A model generated the notes under the pieces. That model was not told the DNA's origin, made no database searches, and saw only the letters and a list, made by a program, of their open reading frames with translations. The position numbers were made by a program, and so were the translations under genes. Below, piece by piece: positions 49,651 through 58,092 of a stretch of 64,000 nt of DNA. Position 1 is the stretch's first letter; every line of letters begins with the position of its first letter. Where the stretch lies: NCBI GenBank assembly GCA_963716245.1, contig OY970300.1:620001-684000 (forward strand). Reading direction: 5' to 3'. This stretch comes from VRUE01 sp963716245 (GTDB lineage: Bacteria; Actinomycetota; Thermoleophilia; Solirubrobacterales; 70-9).

Positions 49651-51615
49651 GTGACTTTGGAGCGCGAGCTGAACGATCTGCTCGAGGTGGAGCGCTTCGA
49701 GCCCCCCGCGGCGTTCCGCGAGGCGGCACTGCTCGGCGACTCGGCGGTCTACGAGGAGGCGGCCGCCGACCCGGAGGCTTGGTGGCTGCGACAGGCGCAC
49801 GAGCTGCTCGACTGGGAGAGCGAGCCCACCCAGAGCCTCGACGAGTCCAACCCACCCTTCTACGAGTGGTTCGCCGACGGGCGCCTCAACGCCTCGGCCA
49901 ACTGCCTCGACCGCCACGTCGAGGCGGGCCGCGGCGAGCGCGTCGCCTACAAATGGCGCGGCGAGGAGGGCGAGGAGCGCGACGTCACCTACGCCGAGCT
50001 GCTCGCCGACACGCAGCGCTTCGCCAACGCGCTGCGCGAACGCGGGATCGGCAAGGGCGACGTAGTAGGCATCTACCTGCCGATGATCCCCCAGGTCGTC
50101 GTCGCGATGCTGGCCTGCGCGCGGCTCGGCGCCGTCCACAACGTCGTCTTCGGCGGCTTCTCGGCCGAGGCCGTGCGCGAGCGGATGGAGTTCTCTGAGG
50201 CGAAGGCGCTGATCACCGTCGACGGAGCGCGCCGCAAGGGCGCCACCGCGCCGGTCAAGGCGCGCGTCGACGAGGTCATCGACGGCGTCGGCTCGATCGA
50301 GACGATCTTCGTCGTCCGCCACACCGGCGAGGGGTGCGAGATGCGCGATGGCCGCGACGTCTGGTTCGAGGCGGCGATGGAGGCGGCCGCCCCCGAGTGC
50401 CCGCCCGAGCCGATGGGCGCCGAGGACCCGCTGTTCATCCTCTACACGTCCGGCTCGACCGCGAAGCCGAAGGGGATCCTGCATACGACCGGCGGCTACC
50501 TGACCGGCGTTGCCTGGACCCACCGCCACGTCTTCGACCTGAAGCCCGAGGAGGACGTCTACTGGTGCGCGGCCGACGTCGGCTGGGTCACCGGCCACTC
50601 CTACATCGTCTACGGCCCGCTCGTCAACGGTGCGACCAGCGTGATGTTCGAGGGCGCACCCGACTACCCCGAGAAGGACGTCTGGTGGGACACCGTCGAG
50701 CGCTACGGCGTGACGATCCTCTACACGGCGCCGACCGCGATCCGCGCCTGCATGAAATGGGGGGCGCAGTACCCGGAAGCGCACGACCTCTCCTCGCTGC
50801 GCTTGCTCGGCTCGGTTGGTGAGCCGATCAATCCCAAGGCCTGGCTCTGGTACCACAAGGTGATTGGCGGCGAGCGCTGTCCGGTGGTCGATACTTGGTG
50901 GCAGACCGAGACCGGCCAGATCATGATTACGCCGCTGCCGGGGATCGTCGCGACCAAGCCCGGCTCGGCGACCCTGCCGCTGCCCGGGATCGACGTCGCC
51001 GTCTACGACGAGACCGGCGAGCCGATCGAGGAGCGCGAGGGGCTGCTGGTGCTGCGCCGCCCCTGGCCGGGGATGCTGCGCACGCTCTACCGCGAGGAGG
51101 AGCGCTTCGTCGAAACCTACTTCAAGCGCTTCGGCCCGGAGACCTACCTGGTCGGTGACGCGGCCCGGCGCGACGAGGACGGCTACTTCTGGGTTCTGGG
51201 TCGGATCGACGACGTGATCAACGTCTCCGGCCACCGCCTCTCGACCGCCGAGGTCGAGTCGGCGATCGTCTCCCATCCGAAAGTCGCCGAGGCGGCGGTG
51301 ATCGGCCAGACCGACGCCGACACCGGCCAGGCGATCTGCGCCTTCGTCACCCTCGAAGGCGACCTCGACGGGACCGACGGGATGGTCGCCGAGCTGCGCG
51401 ACCACGTCGCCGAGCGGATCGGCAAACTGGCCCGCCCGAAGCGCGTGATCTGGTCGGGCGACCTCCCCAAGACGCGCTCCGGCAAGATCATGCGCCGTCT
51501 GCTGCGCGACATCGCCGAGGGTCGCGAGCTGGGGGACGTGACCACGCTGCGCGACCCGGCGGTGATGGACGAGCTGGAGCGCAAGATCGCCGCTCGCCGC
51601 GACGCCGAAGGCTGA
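49651..51615 (+). CDS. acsA: acetyl-coenzyme A synthetase
   Basis: A 654-aa protein. The adenylation core is LYTSGSTAKPKGILHTTGGY, VGWVTGHSYIVYGPL, DTWWQTETGQIMITPLPG and GRIDDVINVSGHRLSTAEVE; KTRSGKIMRRLLRD holds the catalytic Lys that is acetylated in AcsA. It converts acetate, ATP and CoA to acetyl-CoA. GTG 49651 gives the usual N-terminus; ATG 49615 and 49633 overlap the divergent gene. Confidence 0.95.
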   Translation: MTLERELNDLLEVERFEPPAAFREAALLGDSAVYEEAAADPEAWWLRQAHELLDWESEPTQSLDESNPPFYEWFADGRLNASANCLDRHVEAGRGERVAYKWRGEEGEERDVTYAELLADTQRFANALRERGIGKGDVVGIYLPMIPQVVVAMLACARLGAVHNVVFGGFSAEAVRERMEFSEAKALITVDGARRKGATAPVKARVDEVIDGVGSIETIFVVRHTGEGCEMRDGRDVWFEAAMEAAAPECPPEPMGAEDPLFILYTSGSTAKPKGILHTTGGYLTGVAWTHRHVFDLKPEEDVYWCAADVGWVTGHSYIVYGPLVNGATSVMFEGAPDYPEKDVWWDTVERYGVTILYTAPTAIRACMKWGAQYPEAHDLSSLRLLGSVGEPINPKAWLWYHKVIGGERCPVVDTWWQTETGQIMITPLPGIVATKPGSATLPLPGIDVAVYDETGEPIEEREGLLVLRRPWPGMLRTLYREEERFVETYFKRFGPETYLVGDAARRDEDGYFWVLGRIDDVINVSGHRLSTAEVESAIVSHPKVAEAAVIGQTDADTGQAICAFVTLEGDLDGTDGMVAELRDHVAERIGKLARPKRVIWSGDLPKTRSGKIMRRLLRDIAEGRELGDVTTLRDPAVMDELERKIAARRDAEG

Positions 51616-51621
51616 CTCGCT

Positions 51622-51665
51622 CATCGGAGCTTTTTGGGGGCCATAGCCCCTACAAAGCTCCGATG
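51622..51665. terminator. 44-bp hairpin after acetyl-CoA synthetase
   Basis: CATCGGAGCTTT pairs with AAAGCTCCGATG, with inner GGGG / CCCC and a CCATAG loop, 7 bp after the acsA stop. Likely a terminator; the CATAG centre recalls the 50-bp repeat family, but the ends differ. Confidence 0.55.
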
Positions 51666-51738
51666 GACCGCTGGTTTGTGCCGCCCGACTTCGTCCCTGG
51701 GAGAAGTGATTTGCTAGGCTAATTACCGAGGCTAATCA

Positions 51739-52224
51739 ATGACCGAGATCGTTCCAGGCACTTCGCCAGAGCTGACCGAGTCCGCCGCGCGACTGCGGCT
51801 GGCGATCGTGCGGACGGCGCGGCGGCTGCGGCAGGAGGCGGTGGGGGCGGGTGCCTCGGAGCTGACGCCCACCGCCGCCTCGGCGCTGGCCACGGTCGAG
51901 CGGCACGGGCCGCTGACGCCGAGCGAGCTGGCCGAGATCGAGCGGGTCAAGCGGCCGACCGCGACGCGGACGCTGCGCGCCCTCACCGAGGCCGGCCTGG
52001 TCGACCGCGCACCCGATCCCGACGACGGGCGCAGCGCCCTGGTCAGCATCAGCCCCGCCGGCCGCGAGCGGCTGCGGCGCCTGCGCGGCCGCAAGAACGC
52101 CTACCTGGCGCGGCGCATGCGCGACCTGCCCGACGAGGACGTCGAGACGCTCGAACGGGCGGCCGCGGTCCTCGAGCGGATCCTCGAGGCCCCGCCGACC
52201 GCGGGCCGGGGAAGGCGCGAGTGA
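51739..52224 (+). CDS. MarR-family transcriptional regulator
   Basis: A 161-aa protein with the winged helix: LTPTAASALATVERHGPLTP, LAEIERVKRPTATRTLRALTEAG and the wing LVDRAPDPDDGRSALVSISPAG. It overlaps the MFS gene by 4 bp, so it probably represses this small operon and is relieved by the exporter's substrate. Confidence 0.92.
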   Translation: MTEIVPGTSPELTESAARLRLAIVRTARRLRQEAVGAGASELTPTAASALATVERHGPLTPSELAEIERVKRPTATRTLRALTEAGLVDRAPDPDDGRSALVSISPAGRERLRRLRGRKNAYLARRMRDLPDEDVETLERAAAVLERILEAPPTAGRGRRE

Positions 52225-53468
52225 GCGCCGCGGTCAGGCGCAGCTTCGAGTCCCTCTCGGTCCCCAACTACCGGCGCTACTTCACCGGCCAGATCGTCTC
52301 GGTCTCGGGCAACTGGATGCAGATGGTCGCCGAGGTCTGGCTCGTCCTCGAGCTGACCGACAGCGGCATTGCGGTCGGCGCGACCACCGCGCTGCAGTTT
52401 CTGCCGATCCTCCTCTTCGGCGCCTGGGGCGGTGTGCTCGCCGACCGCTTCTCGAAGCGGCGGCTGCTGATGGCGACCCAGGCGCTGATGGCCGTGCCCG
52501 CGATCGTCCTCTTCGCGGTGACGATGGCCGGCACGGTCGCGCCCTGGATGGTCTTCGCGCTCGTCTTCGCCCGCGGCACCGTCAACGCCGTCGACAACCC
52601 GACCAGGCAGGCGTTCGCGATCGAGATGGTCGGCGCCGAGCGCCTCGTCAACGCGGTCAGCCTCAACAGCGTCCTGATCCACGCCTCGCGTCTGATCGGT
52701 CCGGCCATTGCGGGCGTGCTGATCGCGGTCGCCGGCGTCGAGCCCTGCTTTGCGCTCAACGCCGTCACCTTCTCAGCGATGATCCTCGCCCTCTGGCGGA
52801 TGGAGCCGGCGCAGCTGCAGACGCCGCCGCGCGCCGGCCGCCGGCGCGGCGCGGTGCGGGCCGCGCTGCGCTACGTGCGGGGCACGCCCGAGCTGGCGGT
52901 TCCGCTCGCCCTGATGGCGCTGGTCGGCACCTTCGGCCTCAACTTTCAGGCGATCCTGCCTCTGCTGGCGCGCTTCAGCTTCGACGGCGGCGCCTCCGCC
53001 TACGCGGTCCTGGTCGCCGCGATGGGCGCCGGCTCGGTCGCGGGCGCCCTCGCCACGGGAGCCCACGGTCGCACCGACGCGCGCCTGATCGCCGGCGCCG
53101 CGCTTGCCTTCGGGGTCCTCGCCCTGCTCGCCGCGGCGATGCCGACCATGGCGCTCGAGGTGCCGATCGTCGCCCTGCTCGGAGCCTCGGCGGTCACCTT
53201 CGCAGCGGCGATCAACTCCTCGCTGCAGCTCTCGGTCGAGCCGCGCATGCGCGGCCGGGTGATGGCGCTCTACTCGGTCGTCTTCCTCGGCTCGACCCCG
53301 ATCGGCGCGCCGCTGGCGGGCTGGCTCTCGGAGGCCTACGACCCGCGCGTGGCCCTGCTGCTCGCCGCCGCCTCGGGTCTCGTCGCGGCCTGGGTGACCC
53401 ACGCGACGCTCGGCCGCCACGGCGCGGCTCAGCCGATGCCGAGCCGTCGCGCCCGCTCCGCCGCCTGA
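52221..53468 (+). CDS. MFS transporter
   Basis: A 415-aa protein with 11-12 hydrophobic helices. The N-terminus SLSVPNYRRYFTGQIVSVSGNWMQMVAEVWLV and GVLADRFSKRRLLM (motif A) match the MFS_3/enterobactin-exporter-like group common in actinobacteria. Co-transcribed with a MarR regulator, so drug or metabolite efflux is likely. The end overlaps the convergent amidohydrolase gene by 40 bp. Confidence 0.9.
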   Translation: MSAAVRRSFESLSVPNYRRYFTGQIVSVSGNWMQMVAEVWLVLELTDSGIAVGATTALQFLPILLFGAWGGVLADRFSKRRLLMATQALMAVPAIVLFAVTMAGTVAPWMVFALVFARGTVNAVDNPTRQAFAIEMVGAERLVNAVSLNSVLIHASRLIGPAIAGVLIAVAGVEPCFALNAVTFSAMILALWRMEPAQLQTPPRAGRRRGAVRAALRYVRGTPELAVPLALMALVGTFGLNFQAILPLLARFSFDGGASAYAVLVAAMGAGSVAGALATGAHGRTDARLIAGAALAFGVLALLAAAMPTMALEVPIVALLGASAVTFAAAINSSLQLSVEPRMRGRVMALYSVVFLGSTPIGAPLAGWLSEAYDPRVALLLAAASGLVAAWVTHATLGRHGAAQPMPSRRARSAA

Positions 53469-54793
53469 GCGACGATCTCCGCCGCGCCCTCGACTTCGCC
53501 ACCGCGCATCAGCACCTCGCCGGCGACGACGGTGGTGTCGACGACCGAGCCGTTCGCCGCGTAGACCAGGTCGGAGGCGAGGTCGCCGAGCCCGATCTCG
53601 TAGGCGTCGCGGCGGAGCAGCAGGAAGTCCGCCGGGGCGCCGACCTCGAGCGGGGCGGCGGGCGTGGGGGACGGTGGGGAGCCGAGGCCGCGCAGCAGCG
53701 GCGCCCGGGCGCCGGTCGCGATCTCCCATGCCTCGCCGGCCGGCAGGACGGTCGCGTCGCCGGCGTCATCGCGCTGGACCAGCGCGAAAACCTTGAGGTC
53801 CGCGAGCAGGTCGAGCGAGTCGTTGGATCCGGCGCCGTCGGTTCCCAGTCCCACCGCGACCCCCGCCTCTCTCGCCGCCGGGTAGGGAAAGACGCCTTCG
53901 ACGGCGAGCTTCATGTTGGCGACGGGGTTGGTGACGACGGTGCAGCCGCGCGCCGCGATCAGCTCCAGCTCCTCGCGGTCGAGCCAGACCCCGTGGGCGA
54001 GCACGGTCCGCTCGCCGAGCAGCCCGAGCCGATCGAGGTAGACGGCCGGCCGCACGCCGTGCTTCTCGACGCAATCCTCGACCTCCGCCTCGGTCTCGGA
54101 GAGGTGGATGTGGACCGGCAGGTCCCGTTCCGCCGCACGCTCGCCGGTCCAGCGCAGCAGCCCCTCGCTGACGGTGTAGATGCTGTGGGGCGCCAGCGCT
54201 CGGCCGATCCCCGGCCCGAACGCTTCGAGCTCGTCGAGGTCGCCGAGCACCGTCGCCTGCATCTCTGCCGTCCGCCCGTCGAGGTCGAAGAGCGGCCCGC
54301 CGATCGTCGCCCGCAGGCCGGCGTCCTCGACCGCCCGCGCCGTCGCCGCCGGCTGCCAGTACATGTCCCAGAAGCGCGCCGTGCCGGTGCGGATCATCTC
54401 CAGGCAGGCGAGCCGCACGCCCCAGTAGACGTCCTCCGCGTCGAGCTTCGCCTCGACCGGCCAGACCACCTCCTGCAGCCAACGCATCAGTGGCAGGTCG
54501 CCGCCGTAGCCGCGGAACAGCGTCATCGCCGCGTGCGTGTGCCCGTTGACGAGCGCCGGCACCAGCGGCGCCCCGGCCGCGTCGATCGTCTCGCCGCCCC
54601 CGGGCTCGTCGGGTCTCCCGGCTCCCTCGCAGTCATTGGTCTCATCGCGGTCTCGGAGCTCATTCCCGCCCTGCGCCTCCCCGCGGACGTCGGACCCGAC
54701 CTCAGGCCCGATCGCCGCGATCGCCCCGCCCTCGCAGCGCACGCCGACGGTCTCGCCGTCCACCACCGCGTTCAGAACCGTCAGCCGGCCCAT
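53429..54793 (-). CDS. amidohydrolase, probable MTA/SAH deaminase
   Basis: A 454-aa protein from ATG 54793. PALVNGHTHAAMTLFRGYGGDL has the HxH metal site, PVHIHLSETEAEVEDC and LAHGVWLDREE the next His residues, and VGLGTDGAGSNDSLDLLADL the last Asp; TARFWDMYW is typical of the MTA/SAH deaminase branch (TrzN/MtaD-like). An acidic insert of about 35 aa near residues 29-63 (GSDVRGEAQGGNELRDRDE and on) interrupts the N-terminal beta-sandwich. The next gene upstream is a nucleoside phosphorylase, suggesting MTA to methylthioinosine to hypoxanthine. Confidence 0.88.
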   Translation of the reverse strand: MGRLTVLNAVVDGETVGVRCEGGAIAAIGPEVGSDVRGEAQGGNELRDRDETNDCEGAGRPDEPGGGETIDAAGAPLVPALVNGHTHAAMTLFRGYGGDLPLMRWLQEVVWPVEAKLDAEDVYWGVRLACLEMIRTGTARFWDMYWQPAATARAVEDAGLRATIGGPLFDLDGRTAEMQATVLGDLDELEAFGPGIGRALAPHSIYTVSEGLLRWTGERAAERDLPVHIHLSETEAEVEDCVEKHGVRPAVYLDRLGLLGERTVLAHGVWLDREELELIAARGCTVVTNPVANMKLAVEGVFPYPAAREAGVAVGLGTDGAGSNDSLDLLADLKVFALVQRDDAGDATVLPAGEAWEIATGARAPLLRGLGSPPSPTPAAPLEVGAPADFLLLRRDAYEIGLGDLASDLVYAANGSVVDTTVVAGEVLMRGGEVEGAAEIVAQAAERARRLGIG

Positions 54794-54808
54794 CACCGCG
54801 CCCTCGCG

Positions 54809-54858
54809 GACGTGCCGTCTATTAGGTGCCCATATGGGCACCTAATAGACGGCACGTC
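54809..54858. repeat. 50-bp palindromic repeat, copy 6 (perfect)
   Basis: An exact palindrome: each base of 54809-54833 is complementary to 54834-54858. It lies between the phosphorylase stop and the deaminase start on the same strand, so an RNA hairpin would form between the two coding regions. Confidence 0.9.
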
Positions 54859-54878
54859 GATGATGGTGGTCTCGACGG

Positions 54879-55550
54879 TCATGGGGAGAGGGCCGGGAGG
54901 GCGGCGGCTAGGGCGCCGCGGAGGCGGGTGGCGTTGGCTTCACGGTCGCGTTCGAGCTCCGGGGTGCTCAGCGGACGGGCGGCGATGCCGTTCGCCATGT
55001 TGTCGACCATGCAGACCGCGGCGTAGCGCAGGCCCAGCTCGCCGGCGACGACGCACTCCGCCGCCAGGGTCATTCCGACGACGTGGGCGTGGGGGGAGAT
55101 CAGGCGGATCTCGGCGGGCGTCTCGAAGCGGGGGCCGTTCGTCTGCCAGTAGACGCCGCCGTCGTGCAGCGGGCCGGCGCCGCTCGACGCCCAGGCCGCG
55201 AGCACCTCGCTCCGCCACTCGCCGTCGAAGCCGGGCATCGCGTGGGCGCGCGCGTCTTCGAAGCTGGTCACGAGCGTCTGCAGGGCGATGAAGTCGTCGG
55301 GGCAGACGAGGCTGCCGACCTCGAGCTCCGCTCGCAGCGAGCCGACCGAGCCGATCGCGAGCACACGGTCGCAGCCCGCCTCGGCCAGCGAGCGCAGGTT
55401 GGCGGCGTGGTCGATCAGGTGGGGGAGGACGTAGGTCTCCGCGCCGTGGCGCTGGAGCACCGACGCGCCGCGCGCTTCCGCCGCCGCGACGACCTCGCCG
55501 CCCCGTGGGCCCACCGCGCTGCTGCCGAGGATCACGCCGAGGCGTCCCAT
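54879..55550 (-). CDS. purine nucleoside / methylthio-nucleoside phosphorylase
   Basis: A 223-aa protein of the PNP/MTAP superfamily: LGVILGSSAV (phosphate loop), RVLAIGSVGSLR, YWQTNGPRFETPAEIRLI and VVGMTLAAECVVAGELGL. The PRFETPAEIR and GMT..AE motifs are those of MTA/methylthioinosine phosphorylases. Length is somewhat short (usual 245-280). Upstream of the deaminase, so a two-step methylthioadenosine salvage through methylthioinosine is inferred. Confidence 0.88.
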   Translation of the reverse strand: MGRLGVILGSSAVGPRGGEVVAAAEARGASVLQRHGAETYVLPHLIDHAANLRSLAEAGCDRVLAIGSVGSLRAELEVGSLVCPDDFIALQTLVTSFEDARAHAMPGFDGEWRSEVLAAWASSGAGPLHDGGVYWQTNGPRFETPAEIRLISPHAHVVGMTLAAECVVAGELGLRYAAVCMVDNMANGIAARPLSTPELERDREANATRLRGALAAALPALSP

Positions 55551-55586
55551 CGCGGACGATCCTATGCGGCGACTATCGTGCCCGGC

Positions 55587-56069
55587 ATGGCCGATCGCCC
55601 GTCGGGGAGAGAGGAGAGCGAGGGGGAACGCCTCGACCGCAACCTCGCCGAGCTGCTGCAGGAGCTGCGGGTCGCCCTGCCCGGCGTCCAGGTCCTCTTC
55701 GCCTTCCTGCTCGCCGTCCCGTTCCAGCAGGGCTTCAAAGAGATCACCCCCTTCCAGGAGAAGGTCTACTTCCTGACCCTGCTGCTCACCGCGATCTCGG
55801 CGGCACTGCTGATCTCACCCACGTCCTACCACCGGATGACCTTCCGCCGGCAGCAGAAGAAGCACCTCGTCTTCATCGCCAACCGGCTCGCGATCGCCGG
55901 CATCGCCTGCCTCGCGCTGGCGATGACCGGCGCGGTCATGTTGATCACCGACGTCCTCTTCGGGATGACCGCGACCATCGTCTTCAGCACCGCCGTCCTG
56001 AGCATGTTCGTCGTCCTCTGGGGCCTGCTGCCCCTGCGCCGGCGGCTCAGGTCCGACGAGCAGGATTGA
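55587..56069 (+). CDS. DUF6328-like integral membrane protein
   Basis: A 160-aa protein with four TM helices and conserved-looking LLQELRVALPGVQVLFAFLL and VPFQQGFKEITPFQ at the N-terminus, as in the DUF6328 family of actinobacteria. Function unknown. Its stop codon is part of a hairpin shared with the convergent gene. Confidence 0.75.
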   Translation: MADRPSGREESEGERLDRNLAELLQELRVALPGVQVLFAFLLAVPFQQGFKEITPFQEKVYFLTLLLTAISAALLISPTSYHRMTFRRQQKKHLVFIANRLAIAGIACLALAMTGAVMLITDVLFGMTATIVFSTAVLSMFVVLWGLLPLRRRLRSDEQD

Positions 56070-56095
56070 GGAGCCGCCGGCCGGGCGGCTCCTCA
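56067..56095. terminator. bidirectional hairpin containing both stop codons
   Basis: TGAGGAGCCGCC (56067-56078) pairs exactly with GGCGGCTCCTCA (56084-56095) around GGCCG. The TGA codons of the two convergent genes are the two ends of the stem. Confidence 0.7.
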
Positions 56096-56707
56096 GGAGG
56101 ACGCCCGCGCCCAGGCGGCGCGCTGTCCCCACAGCCGAGCCATCTGGTCGGCGAAGCGGTCGACCAGGGGCAGGTCGGGCGCGTGGTGGAAGAGCATTTC
56201 GAGGTCCAGCTCCCAGACGAAGATCTTCAGGTCGAGCGAGACCGGCAGCTCGGCGTCCACCTCCTCGCCCTCGACCGCGTAGGCGTCGCGCAGCACTTCC
56301 ACGTTCGCGGTCTTGTCGGCCGTGAAGATCGCGCGTGCCTCGGGGCTGGACTCGGCGATCCGGTCGCGGTGCTCTTCCTTGCGGTCTTCGTAGGGGCCGA
56401 TCGCCTCGCTTTCGGTCATCGCGTCGACCAGGTCTCCCACGGCGTCGCCGAAGCGCGCCCGCAGCTCCGCCGGGTCGACGTCCGCGTGCTCGATCGTGTC
56501 GTGCAGCAGCGCGGCGGCGAGGACCTCCTCGCCGAACCCTTCGCCGGCGAGCAGCTCGGCGACGGCGATCGGGTGGTCGAGGAACGGGATCTCGCCGCTG
56601 CCGGTGTTGCGCACCTCTCCCGCATGCGCCTGCCGCGCGAAGGCAAGTGCGTCGCGGACGAGGCCCGAACGCTCGGCCGCCGCGTCGATCCGGTGAGCCG
56701 GAGACAT
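56093..56707 (-). CDS. HD-domain phosphohydrolase (SpoT/MESH1-like)
   Basis: A 204-aa protein: ALAFARQAHAGEVRNTGSGE, FLDHPIAVAELL and AALLHDTIEHADVDPAELR carry the H...HD...D metal ligands of the (p)ppGpp-hydrolase-type HD domain, and ADKTANVEVLRD follows. It has no synthetase or TGS domain and resembles small alarmone hydrolases (MESH1-like). Hydrolysis of (p)ppGpp is inferred. Confidence 0.82.
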   Translation of the reverse strand: MSPAHRIDAAAERSGLVRDALAFARQAHAGEVRNTGSGEIPFLDHPIAVAELLAGEGFGEEVLAAALLHDTIEHADVDPAELRARFGDAVGDLVDAMTESEAIGPYEDRKEEHRDRIAESSPEARAIFTADKTANVEVLRDAYAVEGEEVDAELPVSLDLKIFVWELDLEMLFHHAPDLPLVDRFADQMARLWGQRAAWARASS

Positions 56708-56778
56708 TCGTTACGCAGGGTAGCGCGATCGGAAAGGAAAAGTATCCCAATCGTACCTATTGGAGAACAGCGCGGTGC

Positions 56779-57660
56779 TCAAGCAGCGGCCAGGGGGCTT
56801 CGCAGCCCCGGCCGCGGCTCGTACTCGACGCCCTCCACGCCGACCTCGACGGCGTCCGCCTGACCGCCGGCCGCGACCCAGCGCTCGCGCGCTTCGGCCC
56901 CGAGCCTGTCGAGCTGGTCGTCGGAGTGCATCGGGTCGTGGTGGAACAGCACCGTCCGCTCGGCGCCGGTGCGGCGCGCGAAGGAGAGCGCGTGGGAGAG
57001 GGAGGAGTGCCCCCAGCCGAGGTGATCGGGGTACTCGGCGTCGGCGTACTGGCCGTCGTGGATCAGCAGCGACGCGTCGTGGGCGAGGGCGAAGCCCGAG
57101 ATCCAGTCCTCGCCCAGCGCCTCCAGGTCGGCGCCGAGCGCCGGCTCGTGGTCGGGGATGTAGGCGAGCGAGGAGTCGCCGTCGTCGATCCGGTAGCCGA
57201 GCGTCGGGCCGCGGTGGGCGACCGAGGCGGCCCGGATCCGCGCCGGGCCGATCTCCCACTCGGTCTCCGGCGTGTGGCGGAAGGAGACGTCGCAGGGCAG
57301 CTCGCGCACCTCGACCGGCGAGAGCGGCGCCGAGATGTAGCGGGCGATCCGGTCGCGCAGCGAGGCCTCCGGCGAGGCGGGCCCCCAGATCACGATCTCG
57401 GTCTGCGGCCGGAACGCCGGCGCGAAGAAGACGAGCCCCTGGATGTGGTCGAGGTGGAGGTGGGTGAGGAGGATGTGGAGGCGGGTCGGCTCGGCGGGCA
57501 GGGCGAGCCCGAGGTTGCGGATGCCGGTGCCGGCGTCGAGCGCCAGCAGCGAGCCGTCGGAGAGGGTCACGCCGACGCACGACGTGTTGCCGCCGTAGCG
57601 GATCGTCTCCGGCCCTGGGGAGGGGACCGAGCCGCGCGTTCCCCAGAGCTTGACCTTCAT
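56779..57660 (-). CDS. MBL-fold metallo-hydrolase
   Basis: A 293-aa protein: MKVKLWGTRGSVPSPGPETI, THLHLDHIQGLVFF (HxHxDH), DGQYADAEYPDHLGWGHSS and VLFHHDPMHSDDQ. The TRGS start and central HSS motif are typical of RNase-Z-like/cAMP-phosphodiesterase-like MBL proteins seen next to PAS or response-regulator genes. It starts next to the PAS gene stop (57661), so the two are one operon. Confidence 0.88.
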   Translation of the reverse strand: MKVKLWGTRGSVPSPGPETIRYGGNTSCVGVTLSDGSLLALDAGTGIRNLGLALPAEPTRLHILLTHLHLDHIQGLVFFAPAFRPQTEIVIWGPASPEASLRDRIARYISAPLSPVEVRELPCDVSFRHTPETEWEIGPARIRAASVAHRGPTLGYRIDDGDSSLAYIPDHEPALGADLEALGEDWISGFALAHDASLLIHDGQYADAEYPDHLGWGHSSLSHALSFARRTGAERTVLFHHDPMHSDDQLDRLGAEARERWVAAGGQADAVEVGVEGVEYEPRPGLRSPLAAA

Positions 57661-58092
57661 CTAGGCGCCGGCTCCGTTGGCGCTCGGGCCGGGACCGTCG
57701 GCGGCGCAGGGCCAGAAGACGGCGATCGCGCCGCGCGTGCCGTGCGCGGTGAGGATCGGGAAGGCGGAGGCCTCGACCGTGTGGCAGCTGCCGTCCATCG
57801 AGCGGATCTCGAACTCGGCGTGCGCCGGGCGCCCGTTGCGCACCGCGACCACGAGCGGCAGCTCGTCGTAGGGGATCGGCTCGCCGCCCTCGTCGAAGGG
57901 ACCGAACATCGCGCCCCACTCGTCGGCCCCGACCGTGCCGACCTCCTCGAACCGTTTGCCGAGCAGCATCCCCGCGGCCTCGTTGTAGAAGACGAGCAGG
58001 CCCCCCTCGTCGACCAGGAAGGCCGGCGTCGAGAGCGCCGACATCAGGTTGCGGGCGAGGATCAGCTCGAGCGGCTTCTGGGTCTGGGTCAC
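57661..58092 (-). CDS. single PAS-domain protein
   Basis: A 143-aa protein: helix ILARNLMSALSTPAFLVDEGG, LLVFYNEAAGMLLGKRFEE and EFEIRSMDGSCHTVEASAFPI, covering one PAS fold with no output domain. It probably senses a ligand and regulates the MBL enzyme encoded 1 bp downstream. Confidence 0.82.
   Translation of the reverse strand: MTQTQKPLELILARNLMSALSTPAFLVDEGGLLVFYNEAAGMLLGKRFEEVGTVGADEWGAMFGPFDEGGEPIPYDELPLVVAVRNGRPAHAEFEIRSMDGSCHTVEASAFPILTAHGTRGAIAVFWPCAADGPGPSANGAGA

Noticed and set aside
29601..54858. the 50-bp repeats as a CRISPR array
   Set aside because: Copies are kilobases apart, palindromic and without regular spacers; no cas genes are present.
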